From JAAXTT01 sp964530215 (GTDB lineage: Bacteria; Bacillota; Desulfotomaculia; Desulfotomaculales; Desulfocucumaceae), in NCBI GenBank assembly GCA_964530215.1, contig CAZHAJ010000008.1:1-27870 (forward strand): a stretch of DNA of 27,870 nt, written 5' to 3'. The position numbers were made by a program, and so were the translations under genes. Shown here piece by piece: positions 7,175 to 14,773 of this stretch. Numbering within the stretch: the stretch's first letter is position 1; each line of letters starts with the position of its first letter. The notes under the pieces are model-generated. The model saw only the letters and a list, made by a program, of their open reading frames with translations, was not told the origin of the DNA and searched no databases.

Positions 7175-7969
7175 CTAGTTCATACTGCCTGTTTGGTAAC
7201 CCTGCAAATCTATAGTTACATACTTATAGCCAAGCTCTTTAAATCTGCTTAAAATATTTTGGCGCACACCGTCTTTAGATAATTGGGCGATGCTCTCCTT
7301 TGCCACTTCCAACCGGGCAATTTCCCCATGATCTCTAACCCTAACCACTGACTGCCCCAAATCATGCAGTATACTTTCTGCTAAAGCTATTCTTTTCAAG
7401 CGACTCTCTGTTATCACTTCCCCATAAGGTATCCTGGTGGCGAGACATGCACCAGAAGGTCTGTTCCAACAAGACAGCCCTAGTTTCCTGGAAGCTTCCC
7501 TTATTTCACCCTTGGTCATCTCAACCTCGGTCAGGGGACTTAATACTCCAGCTTCTCTAACCGCCTTATAGCCCGGTCTGTAATCTTTTAAATCGTCATA
7601 GTTGCTTCCTTCCAAAACTCTGGCAAGCCCTTGCCTTCGTGCCAACAGCAACAATTCTTTAAGCAGCCCCTTTTTACAGTGATAACATCTTTCCCTGGTA
7701 TTGGCAATAAAATCAGCATCCATCAGTTCTTGAGATTCCAACATCTTCCATTCAACCCCAAGAAAGGCCGCTAATTCTTGGGCCGTATCCAAGTCCCCCG
7801 GGGGATCAACGGGCGAAGAAGCAGTCACCGCCATAACCCTTTCTTTACCTAATGCCTTTGTCGAGGCGGCCAGAAGAAGGGCACTGTCGACACCTCCGGA
7901 AACAGCTACCAAAACACTATCCAGCTTACTTATATAGTCCACCAGTTTATTAAACTTAATCAAGCTCAT
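7175..7969 (-). CDS. larE: ATP-dependent sulfur transferase LarE
   Basis: PP-loop enzyme of the LarE family. Known LarE proteins use ATP to activate the carboxylates of a pyridinium precursor and add sulfur, making the nickel-pincer nucleotide cofactor of lactate racemase-type (LarA) enzymes. It is 264 residues long. The ATP motif SGGVDS is at residues 24-29. Cysteines lie at C95 and C98 (ERCYHCK), C167, and C175 in PSGACLATRIPYG; the last aligns with the position of the sulfur-donating Cys in the Lactobacillus enzyme. The extra cysteines suggest the iron-sulfur-cluster type, which recycles, rather than the single-Cys sacrificial type; this is inference. No larA, larB or larC is in the window. 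The ATG at 7969 has only a weak AGGTTAGG upstream. Confidence 0.88.
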   Translation of the reverse strand: MSLIKFNKLVDYISKLDSVLVAVSGGVDSALLLAASTKALGKERVMAVTASSPVDPPGDLDTAQELAAFLGVEWKMLESQELMDADFIANTRERCYHCKKGLLKELLLLARRQGLARVLEGSNYDDLKDYRPGYKAVREAGVLSPLTEVEMTKGEIREASRKLGLSCWNRPSGACLATRIPYGEVITESRLKRIALAESILHDLGQSVVRVRDHGEIARLEVAKESIAQLSKDGVRQNILSRFKELGYKYVTIDLQGYQTGSMN

Positions 7970-8001
7970 AACAGCATACCTAACCTTTTATCATTTTTAT
8001 C

Positions 8002-8030
8002 ATTATACAACTTTACAGACAGAAAATTAA
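8002..8030 (-). promoter_or_regulatory. Probable vegetative promoter for larE
   Basis: A perfect TATAAT (8002-8007) is preceded at 17 bases by TTAATT (8025-8030), a weak -35. It lies 33 bases before the larE start and is back to back with the sigma-G promoter of the spore gene. Confidence 0.5.
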
Positions 8031-8040
8031 CCGCTGCCCA

Positions 8041-8071
8041 TAAATAACCCCAAATAAAACCGAGCATACTA
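8041..8071 (+). promoter_or_regulatory. Sigma-G (forespore) promoter of the SASP gene
   Basis: TAAATA (8041-8046), an 18-base spacer, and CATACTA (8065-8071) closely fit the Bacillus sigma-G consensus (TGAATA, 18, CATACTA). The -10 is perfect and the -35 differs at one base. It lies 30 bases before the SASP start, as expected for forespore expression. Confidence 0.82.
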
Positions 8072-8101
8072 AATTCATCCTTAAAACAAGCAGGTGATTT
8101 A

Positions 8102-8275
8102 TTGGCCGGCAGAAAAAGAACTAAAGAAGAAAGGTTGCACATCGAAAAAATGAAACAAGAAATTGCACAGGAACTGGGGTTGCTGGAGAAAATAAAGAAC
8201 GGGGGTTGGGGAGAATTAAATGCTGTTGAATCCGGAAAAATAGGGGGAATTCTCTCAAAAAGACTTAAGAAATAA
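8102..8275 (+). CDS. Alpha/beta-type small acid-soluble spore protein
   Basis: A 57-residue protein resembling the alpha/beta-type SASPs, which coat and protect DNA in the dormant spore and are degraded by the GPR protease at germination. The two family blocks are present: MKQEIAQELG (residues 17-26), which contains the GPR cleavage region, and GELNAVESGKIGGILSKRL (residues 37-55), matching the family's GDLTxRxNGxVGGxMVKxL. The N-terminus is short and basic (MAGRKRTKEE). The start is TTG at 8102 with AGGTG upstream; no ATG start is available before residue 17. A sigma-G promoter sits 30 bases upstream. It is shorter than major SASPs (60-70 residues) and has charged substitutions in the second block, so it may be a minor or divergent member. 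The opposite-strand frame of 119 codons is a shadow. Confidence 0.85.
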   Translation: MAGRKRTKEERLHIEKMKQEIAQELGLLEKIKNGGWGELNAVESGKIGGILSKRLKK

Positions 8276-8309
8276 CTGGTGGTTTCAAAATTATTAGGAT
8301 ACTGCCTGC

Positions 8310-8352
8310 ATCTGTGATAGGACATAGCAGTATGTCATGTCCTATCACAGAT
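8310..8352. repeat. Perfect 16-bp inverted repeat between convergent genes
   Basis: ATCTGTGATAGGACAT and its exact reverse complement flank an 11-base loop. It lies 34 bases after the SASP stop and 19 bases after the ileS stop. It could act as a terminator on both strands, but no T run follows on either side, so a protein-binding site or mRNA-end stabiliser is also possible. Confidence 0.8.
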
Positions 8353-8371
8353 AAACTAAACAGCAGTATAC

Positions 8372-11170
8372 TTAATTTCTGCCGTATATTTTGCTGTATA
8401 CTTCGGCACACCTAGGACATAGCGAGGGATGCTGGGAATCCTCCCCGACTTTTGGACTAAAATTCCAGCACCTCTCACACTTGCTTCCCAGAGTTTTCTT
8501 CACCACCACTGCTACTCCGGGGATTTCTTCTTCATCAATAAGAGCTGTGGAAGGTGGCCCCTCAGTGAACACCTTGACATCAGAAACAATAAACAAAGTG
8601 GGAAGCTCACTTATCATAGGTTCCAGGAATGAATAAGTGTCTTGATTAACATACAATTCTACCCTTGCCTCCAAAGAATTACCAATCAATTTATCCTGTC
8701 TTGAAACCTCCAAAGCTCTGGTGGCCAAAGCCCTAATGGCCAACAGACGACCCCACTTTTTTTCCAACTCATAATCAATATAATCTTCATTTAATTCAGG
8801 CATATCACATAGCTGCACACTGACAGGATCACCTTTTGACTTTGGCACATAACGCCAAATTTCTTCACTGGTAAAAGCCAATACCGGTACCAGTAGACGC
8901 ACCAAAACATCTAGCACTTCATATAATACTGTTTGTGCAGAGCGCCTTTCCCTGCTGTCCGGGGCAGATGCATACAAACGATCTTTAGTGATGTCTAAAT
9001 ATAATGAGCTCATTTCCACCGTGCAGAAGTTGTGAATGGCATGATATACCGTATGGTACTCATAATTTTTATACCCAGCAATCACTTTCTGAATTAATTT
9101 TTGCAAACTGCTTAACGCCCAGCGATCTATTTCAGGCATTTCATGAACCTTAACCTTGTGAGCAGAAGGATCAAAATCATAAATATTGCCCAGCAGAAAA
9201 CGACAAGTGTTCCTTATTTTACGGTATGATTCCGTCATCTGTTTTAATATTGCCTGAGAAGCGGCCAAGTCACCACGATAGTCAGCACTGCTAACCCACA
9301 ATCTTAGGATATCTGCACCCATTTGGTTAATTACTTTCAGAGGGTCCACAACATTGCCCAAAGATTTACTCATTTTACGACCCTTTTCATCCACCACAAA
9401 TCCATGGGTTAAAACTGCTTTATAAGGAGCTTCACCGGTTACAGCTACCGAAGTAGAGATGGAGCTGTTAAACCATCCCCTGTGCTGATCGCTTCCTTCC
9501 AGGTATAGATCAGCAGGCCATTGAAGTTCCGGCCATGTTTCCCGCTGCTGCAGAACACCAAAGTGGCTGGTGCCGCTGTCGAACCAAACATCCATAATAT
9601 CAGTTTCTTTTGTAAATTCTGTACAACTGCATTCCGTGCATTTTATCCCTGGCGGCATCAAATCCTTTGCTTCCCGTGCAAACCAAATATCGGCTCCTTG
9701 CTTTCGGACAAGTTTCTGCAGATGAGATATTGACTGATCATTGATAATCTCTTTACCGCAGTCCCGGCAGTAAAAAATCGGAATGGGAACTCCCCAGGTT
9801 CTCTGACGGGAAATACACCAGTCACCTCGGTTGGCCACCATATTATGAATACGATCCTGGCCCCATGAAGGAATCCATCTCACTTTTTTAATTGCTTCCA
9901 GAGTCAGCTGGCGAAAACCATCGATAGAAGCAAACCATTGCTCGGTAGCCCTGAAAAAAACCGGTTGATGACAGCGCCAGCAATGGGGATATTGATGTTT
10001 TATGGTATGCCGACCCAGTAAATCCCCGGACATTGATAATTTTTCCATAACCTTAATACCACCGTCATTAAGGTTTTCTCCGGAAAATTCATCTGCTTCT
10101 TCGGTAAACAGCCCTTTGCCATCCACCGGTGAAAGCACCGGAAGATTGTATTTTTTCCCAACCAGATAGTCATCATGACCATGACCCGGTGCGGTATGTA
10201 CACAACCGGTACCAGCCTCAAGGGTAACATGTTCACCAAAAATAATTGGTGATTCACGATCAATAAACGGATGTCGGCAAACAACCCCGTCCAGTTCTAC
10301 GCCTTTAAATTCTTTTTCGATAATCGGATTTTCCAAACCACTGGCTTGCATAAACTGATCTAACAACCCTTTTGCCAGCACATAACGCACATCATCAAAT
10401 TTTACCAATACATAATCTAAGTCATGATGCAAACAAATGGCCACATTTGCCACCAGTGTCCATGGTGTGGTGGTCCAAATGACAAAATACGAATTTTCTT
10501 CCGGTACTATACCATTGCCCTTCACTACCGGAAAACGAACATGAATTGACGGGGATTTCTTCTCAGCATATTCTACTTCTGCCTCAGCTAGCGCAGTTTC
10601 ACAGGATGCACACCAATAGACAGGCTTCAGTCCCTTGTAAATGTAACCTTTTTTTGCCATTTCACCGAAAGCACCAATCTGTGCAGCTTCAAAGGAAGGT
10701 TCCAAGGTAAGATATGGTTTTTTCCAATCTCCTCTCACTCCGAGCCGTTTGAATTCTTCCTTCTGAATCTCCACAAATTTAAGGGCATAATCTTTACACT
10801 TACCGCGAAACTCCACCGAACTAATAGCATGTCGATTTATGCCCAAGGATTTAATTGCCTGCTGCTCTATGGGTAGGCCATGAGTATCCCAACCGGGCAC
10901 ATATGGTGAATCATATCCGGCCATGGTGTGAAACTTAACCACGATATCCTTTAAGACCTTGTTTAAAGCATGACCTAAATGAATATGTCCATTGGCGTAC
11001 GGAGGTCCGTCATGCAGAATGAATTTTGGTTTACCGGCATTCTTTTCTGATACCAACTTATAAATATCAATCTCTTCCCAAAATTTTAATATCTCCGGCT
11101 CCCTTTCGGCTAAATTAGCTCTCATGGGAAAGTCGGTTTTAGGCAAGTTAAGACTGGTACTGTAATCCAT
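8372..11170 (-). CDS. ileS: Isoleucyl-tRNA synthetase
   Basis: Class I aminoacyl-tRNA synthetase that charges tRNA-Ile with isoleucine in the cytoplasm. It is 932 residues, the length of bacterial type-1 IleRS. The HIGH-type motif is at residues 64-67 (HLGH, in PPYANGHIHLGHALN) and KMSKS at 599-603. The editing domain that hydrolyses Val-tRNA-Ile shows TTTPWTLVAN (about 233-242) and HTAPGHGHDDY (325-335). The C-terminus carries a zinc-binding pair, CERCWNF and CPRC, typical of bacterial IleRS. A further cysteine cluster near 468-516 (CRDCG, CTECSC) lies in the catalytic half. ATG start at 11170 with GAGGGGG upstream. It is expressed from its own promoter through a T-box leader, so uncharged tRNA-Ile induces it. 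Confidence 0.97.
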   Translation of the reverse strand: MDYSTSLNLPKTDFPMRANLAEREPEILKFWEEIDIYKLVSEKNAGKPKFILHDGPPYANGHIHLGHALNKVLKDIVVKFHTMAGYDSPYVPGWDTHGLPIEQQAIKSLGINRHAISSVEFRGKCKDYALKFVEIQKEEFKRLGVRGDWKKPYLTLEPSFEAAQIGAFGEMAKKGYIYKGLKPVYWCASCETALAEAEVEYAEKKSPSIHVRFPVVKGNGIVPEENSYFVIWTTTPWTLVANVAICLHHDLDYVLVKFDDVRYVLAKGLLDQFMQASGLENPIIEKEFKGVELDGVVCRHPFIDRESPIIFGEHVTLEAGTGCVHTAPGHGHDDYLVGKKYNLPVLSPVDGKGLFTEEADEFSGENLNDGGIKVMEKLSMSGDLLGRHTIKHQYPHCWRCHQPVFFRATEQWFASIDGFRQLTLEAIKKVRWIPSWGQDRIHNMVANRGDWCISRQRTWGVPIPIFYCRDCGKEIINDQSISHLQKLVRKQGADIWFAREAKDLMPPGIKCTECSCTEFTKETDIMDVWFDSGTSHFGVLQQRETWPELQWPADLYLEGSDQHRGWFNSSISTSVAVTGEAPYKAVLTHGFVVDEKGRKMSKSLGNVVDPLKVINQMGADILRLWVSSADYRGDLAASQAILKQMTESYRKIRNTCRFLLGNIYDFDPSAHKVKVHEMPEIDRWALSSLQKLIQKVIAGYKNYEYHTVYHAIHNFCTVEMSSLYLDITKDRLYASAPDSRERRSAQTVLYEVLDVLVRLLVPVLAFTSEEIWRYVPKSKGDPVSVQLCDMPELNEDYIDYELEKKWGRLLAIRALATRALEVSRQDKLIGNSLEARVELYVNQDTYSFLEPMISELPTLFIVSDVKVFTEGPPSTALIDEEEIPGVAVVVKKTLGSKCERCWNFSPKVGEDSQHPSLCPRCAEVYSKIYGRN

Positions 11171-11210
11171 TTTCTATTAAACCCCCTCAAAAATAAGAGT
11201 CAATTTATGC

Positions 11211-11239
11211 AAAAACCCATCCCAGCCAAGGGACGGGTT
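11211..11239 (-). terminator. Regulated intrinsic terminator of the ileS T-box
   Basis: On the minus strand AACCCGTCCC and GGGATGGGTT pair around a short TTGGCT loop and run into a T tract. The 5' arm follows the T-box sequence, so it is the alternative fold to the antiterminator. Confidence 0.9.
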
Positions 11240-11472
11240 AAAACCGTGGTACCACCCAAATTAGCAAAGAAATTTTATAATTCCTTGCTATCTCTTATGC
11301 CTTTAACGCAGGCAAACGGTTAAGCTTACTTCTCCTTTTTAAGTTCAGCTCAACACCTCACAGGTGATTTTCAGAAAAAAACCAACACCCGGCTCCCACC
11401 TGTTCCAGGCTCTCTTGAGAAGGCTATTTTTTCTTACTCTTCCCGCTCAACGGCTTGATATGCATCTTGCAC
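11211..11472 (-). promoter_or_regulatory. T-box riboswitch leader, isoleucine-specific
   Basis: The ~260-base untranslated leader has the parts of a transcriptional T-box. The conserved T-box sequence TGGGTGGTACCACGG is at 11258-11244, with a TGGT that pairs with the ACCA end of tRNA-Ile. The terminator is at 11239-11211. Stem I shows a GGGAAGAGTA element (GA/AGTA motif, near 11435) and a likely specifier ATC (Ile) at 11368-11366 in the context GAAAATCACC. Uncharged tRNA-Ile should stabilise the antiterminator and allow ileS transcription. Confidence 0.93.
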
Positions 11473-11478
11473 ATTTAG

Positions 11479-11507
11479 ATTATATTAAAAACGATACTCG
11501 AGGTCAA
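11479..11507 (-). promoter_or_regulatory. Vegetative promoter of ileS
   Basis: TTGACC (11502-11507), a 17-base spacer and a perfect TATAAT (11479-11484) form a near-consensus sigma-A promoter. Transcription should start about 11472, just before the T-box stem I. It lies 32 bases beyond the end of cls. Confidence 0.85.
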
Positions 11508-11539
11508 CTTAAGGCATGTTTGGTACGGCGTCAATATAT

Positions 11540-13075
11540 TTACATAAGCGGAGAAAAAATATTTAGAATTGTGCCAGCGATTTTTTTATACCATTTAATC
11601 TTATCCAATTCCTTATGTGTAAACTGCATGCATTGAGATAATGTCTTAAAAAAATCATCCCTCATGTCTTTTATGCTTTTGGGACTATACATCCAAACGC
11701 CACACTCAAAATGAAGGAACAGGCTTCTGTAGTCCATATTCATTGTACCCACAATGCCATAGCAGTCATCAGCAACATATGTTTTGGCGTGAATAAAACC
11801 CGGAGTATACTCGTATATCTTTACACCACTCTCAATTAACACCTTGTAATAAGACCTGGTAACCACATGGACAAACCACTTGTCTGCCACATGAGGTGTT
11901 ATTATCCGAACATCTACACCAGCCTTGGCTGCCGAAGTTAATGCAGTGGTCATTTTGTTGTCTATAATAAGGTAAGGTGTGGTAATATAGACATATTTTT
12001 TTGCTTTATTTATTAAATTAAGAAGGACTATTTCCCCTACAGGCTCGTCATCCAACGGACTATCCCCAAAGGGCTGAACATAACCCTCGCCCTCATCAAT
12101 ATTGATTTTTTCGGTCACGGGTTTGAAATGCTTAAGGTCCTCATCACTTTCCACAAGATAATCCCACATTGATAAAAACATAACGGTAAGATTCCAAACA
12201 GCCTCACCTTTAAGCATAATAGCTGTATCTTTCCAATGACCATACTTCTGGTATTCATTAATATATTCATCCGCCAAATTGATGCCACCTGTAAATCCGG
12301 TTATACCGTCAATAACTACAATCTTTCTATGATCACGATTATTTATTTTAGATGTTAAGATGGGTTTCAAGGGATTAAATATACAACACTTGATACCCAT
12401 TTTTTCAAGCTTTTTATCATATCTATAGGGTAGTGTAATTAAACATCCCACATCATCATAAATAACGCGTACATCAACACCCATTTTAGCCTTGTCTGCC
12501 AAAATTTCAAGTATGCTATCCCACATAACGCCTTGCTCAATTATAAAATATTCAAGAAATATGTACTTCTGTGCCTTTTTTAACTCTTCCTTTAGTCTTT
12601 TAAATTTGATTTCACCTGTTGGTAGATACTCACTATGGGTATTTTTATAGGGAGGGAAATACGAGTGATCCTGTATATATCTGGATTGATTGGCAGCATC
12701 TTTATTGCAGGCACTTATTTCTTCTATTATATCTTCCTGGGGCAACAGCACCTCCCTTGATTTTTCCACAATGACTTTCATCTTGCGCCTTAGTTGGTTA
12801 TCCAAATAATTTCTTCCAAAAAAAATGTAAAACAGTCCTCCAAAAATTGGCAGCAGCAATATTGGTATAACCCATGCAATTTTATATGCAGGATTACTTT
12901 TACCGTTAAGTATCCAAAAAACAACCAATATGCTCAGGAACATACTAGTCCCATAAAAGAACACAAAGAACTCATTAAACATTAAAACTACTTCCACTAA
13001 TACTGCCAACTGAACTATAATTGCAACTAAAAAAAATGCAGCTCTGTGAAAAAGCAATTTTTTTATCAGTTTCAT
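11540..13075 (-). CDS. cls: Cardiolipin synthase
   Basis: Membrane phospholipase D-superfamily enzyme that joins two phosphatidylglycerol molecules into cardiolipin and glycerol. It is 511 residues, the usual length of Bacillus-type Cls. Two N-terminal hydrophobic segments (about residues 12-57) and a third (65-87) anchor it. Two HxKxxxxD catalytic motifs are seen: H249-K251-D256 in NNRDHRKIVVIDG and H429-K431-D436 in FIHAKTYVADD. ATG at 13075 with AGGTGATG upstream. No clear partner gene: the neighbours are yggU upstream and ileS downstream, each with its own promoter. Whether it has its own promoter or is read from yggU through the weak hairpin at 13104-13124 is uncertain. Confidence 0.95.
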   Translation of the reverse strand: MKLIKKLLFHRAAFFLVAIIVQLAVLVEVVLMFNEFFVFFYGTSMFLSILVVFWILNGKSNPAYKIAWVIPILLLPIFGGLFYIFFGRNYLDNQLRRKMKVIVEKSREVLLPQEDIIEEISACNKDAANQSRYIQDHSYFPPYKNTHSEYLPTGEIKFKRLKEELKKAQKYIFLEYFIIEQGVMWDSILEILADKAKMGVDVRVIYDDVGCLITLPYRYDKKLEKMGIKCCIFNPLKPILTSKINNRDHRKIVVIDGITGFTGGINLADEYINEYQKYGHWKDTAIMLKGEAVWNLTVMFLSMWDYLVESDEDLKHFKPVTEKINIDEGEGYVQPFGDSPLDDEPVGEIVLLNLINKAKKYVYITTPYLIIDNKMTTALTSAAKAGVDVRIITPHVADKWFVHVVTRSYYKVLIESGVKIYEYTPGFIHAKTYVADDCYGIVGTMNMDYRSLFLHFECGVWMYSPKSIKDMRDDFFKTLSQCMQFTHKELDKIKWYKKIAGTILNIFSPLM

Positions 13076-13103
13076 TTACATCACCTAAGTTTTCTCTTCC
13101 CCT

Positions 13104-13124
13104 AAAAAACCTTTGTGGTTTTTT
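13104..13124. terminator. AT-rich hairpin overlapping the yggU stop codon
   Basis: AAAAAACC and GGTTTTTT form an 8-bp stem around a five-base loop. It would work on either strand but has only two GC pairs, so termination may be partial and allow read-through from yggU into cls. Confidence 0.45.
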
Positions 13125-13410
13125 ATAGAGATAAAATTTCCATAAGCTTATTGGCAGTAATACCGTAAACTTTTATTATTTTATTCCGCCCGGTCCTGCC
13201 AGATACCAAACTGACAGAGTTAACAGGTATTTTTAGTAGTTCCGAAAAAAATCGAAGACATGCTTCATTGGCTTCACCTTCAACCGGTGGAGCAGTAAGC
13301 TTTACCTTAATTGCTCCGTCCATTAATCCCACAACCTGATTTTTTGATGACCTTGGCTGAACCCTAACCCTAAAAGTAATACCGTCTTTATCTTCTTTAA
13401 TATCGATGAT
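13123..13410 (-). CDS. DUF167 (YggU) family protein, probable AUC start
   Basis: Small cytoplasmic protein of the YggU/DUF167 family, function not established. The core KVKLTAPPVEGEANEACLRF matches the family's LxVxLtAPPveGkANeaLixfL. The family N-terminal strand is also present, as FRVRVQPRSSKNQVVG, but it is encoded upstream of every in-frame ATG, GTG or TTG. In that frame a stop codon lies at 13419. The only starts after a good ribosome site (GGGGTGA) are ATC codons at 13410 and 13407, giving 95-96 residues, the normal length. Starting at the first GTG or ATG would delete the conserved strand. AUC starts are rare but known (infC uses AUU). Alternatives are an assembly error or an older frameshift next to the out-of-frame TTG at 13415. 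Gene confidence is high; start confidence is moderate. Confidence 0.8.
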   Translation of the reverse strand: MIDIKEDKDGITFRVRVQPRSSKNQVVGLMDGAIKVKLTAPPVEGEANEACLRFFSELLKIPVNSVSLVSGRTGRNKIIKVYGITANKLMEILSL

Positions 13411-13463
13411 TGCAAATCACCCCACGTAACATCTTTAATTAAAACCTTTTTTCCTTGTTCTAC

Positions 13464-13472
13464 ATTATATCA
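13464..13472 (-). promoter_or_regulatory. Possible extended -10 promoter for yggU
   Basis: TGATATAAT fits the extended -10 form TGnTATAAT, 54 bases before the proposed AUC start. No good -35 is seen. A transcript from here would include the proposed ribosome site. Confidence 0.45.
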
Positions 13473-13553
13473 ACTATGAAAAAGCGCCTTAATCAATATT
13501 ATACTGAAATGCAGAAGTTATCCTATAAAGATTTCTTACCTAGCTGTGAACAC

Positions 13554-13587
13554 AATAAAAAACTGTCGATATGCATCATCAACAGTT
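13554..13587 (-). terminator. Terminator of the sepF cluster
   Basis: On the minus strand AACTGTTGAT and ATCGACAGTT pair (one U-G wobble) around a seven-base loop, followed by TTTTATT. It lies 53 bases after the yggT stop and closes the five-gene cluster. Confidence 0.8.
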
Positions 13588-13640
13588 AATTCTAAGTCTA
13601 ATTTTTAATCAAGAATATATTCCTGTCCCTTTACTTGAAG

Positions 13641-13904
13641 TTAAAGATTCAGAAAATAGATAAACCTGATAATAATACTTCTGACAAAGCCTAAAGCTAT
13701 AAAAGCTACAATGGGAGAGATATCAATCATCCCAAGAGGAGGAATAATTCTCCTAAAAAATCCCAAAACAGGTTCGGTAACTTCATATATGAAACGAATA
13801 ATCGGCTGGTAAGGGTTATGTTTTACCCATGAAAGCAATATCCTTGCCATCATCAATGCCATGTACACTTCAAAAGCGATATTTACCAGTGAAACTAAAC
13901 CCAT
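13641..13904 (-). CDS. YggT family membrane protein
   Basis: Small integral membrane protein of the YggT/YlmG family, about 87 residues with two hydrophobic helices. The typical motif is clear: ARILLSWVKHNPYQPIIRFIYEVTEPVLGFFRRIIPPLGMIDISPIV is the family's RxxLSWV-NP-hhxxhxxhTEPhLxPhRRhhPPhxGhDhSPhh pattern in parts. Members lie beside sepF in Gram-positives and affect division or membrane organisation, but the molecular role is unsettled. Three starts are possible (GTG 13913, GTG 13910, ATG 13904). The AGGAG is almost touching the first and ten bases from the ATG, so ATG 13904 is preferred. It is the last gene of the HlyD-like/yggS/sepF/proC cluster. Confidence 0.9.
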   Translation of the reverse strand: MGLVSLVNIAFEVYMALMMARILLSWVKHNPYQPIIRFIYEVTEPVLGFFRRIIPPLGMIDISPIVAFIALGFVRSIIIRFIYFLNL

Positions 13905-13922
13905 ACCCACCACACTCCTATA

Positions 13923-14741
13923 TTATATATGTGTCAGTTCTCTAGACCTTTGGGCAGCAGCCTCTACCGCTTCCATCAGAATTGCTCTCAAACCACCACT
14001 TTCTAATGCATAAATTCCCTGAATAGTGGTTCCCCCTGGTGTGGTAACCATGTCTTTAAGCTGTCCCGGATGTTGTCCCAACTCCAGCATCATTTTCGCC
14101 GAACCCAGCATGGTCTGAGCTGACAAAAGAGAAGCCACCTCCCGAGTCAATCCCATTCTTACTCCGGCATCAGTCAAGGCTTCCAACATAATAAACATAT
14201 AGGCGGGGCCACTGCCGCTGAGGCCGGTAACTGCATCCATCATTGACTCCGTCACCTCTATGGCTTTGCCCACAGCATTAAACACAGATAATGCTCTCTC
14301 TATATCCTTCTTCCGGGCACTGCTTCCAGCACAAACAGCACTGGCACCTGCACCCACCAAGGCCGGAGTGTTTGGCATCACCCTTACCACCGATATGTTG
14401 GCATCTAGGACAGATTCCAATGATTTAGTGGCTATTCCTGCAGCAATAGATACTATTGTTTTATCAGAAGAGACTTCACCGGCAATGTCTTGGACAACAG
14501 ATACCATAACTGCCGGTTTAACAGCTAAAACAATAATATCCGCCAGCCTTGCCACTTCCCGGTTATCAGGCAATGTATTTACCTTAAGCGCTTCCCTTAA
14601 AGAGGAAAGCCTGCTTTCATTAACATCGGATACATACAGATTATCGGGAGACACCCTGCCGCTATTAATAAGTCCGGTCAACAAGGCTCCGGCCATGGCT
14701 CCGCCACCTATAAATCCTACCTTTAGGCCTGTCAAAGGCAT
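13923..14741 (-). CDS. proC: Pyrroline-5-carboxylate reductase
   Basis: Reduces pyrroline-5-carboxylate to proline with NADPH or NADH, the last step of proline synthesis. The N-terminal Rossmann motif GFIGGGAMAGALL binds the cofactor. SGSGPAYMFIMLEALTDAG and the C-terminal signature DMVTTPGGTTIQGIYALESGGLR form the active-site and dimer region. The ATG at 14741 gives about 272 residues, normal for the family, with GGGAG eleven bases upstream. An in-frame TTG at 14771 (282 residues) or ATG at 14759 is possible; TTG 14771 begins just after the sepF stop. It sits between sepF and yggT, as in many Bacillota division clusters, probably by co-transcription and not by shared function. Confidence 0.94.
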   Translation of the reverse strand: MPLTGLKVGFIGGGAMAGALLTGLINSGRVSPDNLYVSDVNESRLSSLREALKVNTLPDNREVARLADIIVLAVKPAVMVSVVQDIAGEVSSDKTIVSIAAGIATKSLESVLDANISVVRVMPNTPALVGAGASAVCAGSSARKKDIERALSVFNAVGKAIEVTESMMDAVTGLSGSGPAYMFIMLEALTDAGVRMGLTREVASLLSAQTMLGSAKMMLELGQHPGQLKDMVTTPGGTTIQGIYALESGGLRAILMEAVEAAAQRSRELTHI

Positions 14742-14773
14742 AACAAACACATCTCCCATCTTAGCTGTCAAAA

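Noticed and set aside
7966..8325. 119-codon minus-strand frame overlapping the SASP gene
   Set aside because: It has no family features or ribosome site, starts inside the 16-bp inverted repeat, and is explained as the shadow of the plus-strand spore gene with its sigma-G promoter.
13413..13415. TTG near the yggU ribosome site as the start codon
   Set aside because: It is in another frame and would need a frameshift to reach the DUF167 core; spacing to the ribosome site is also too short.
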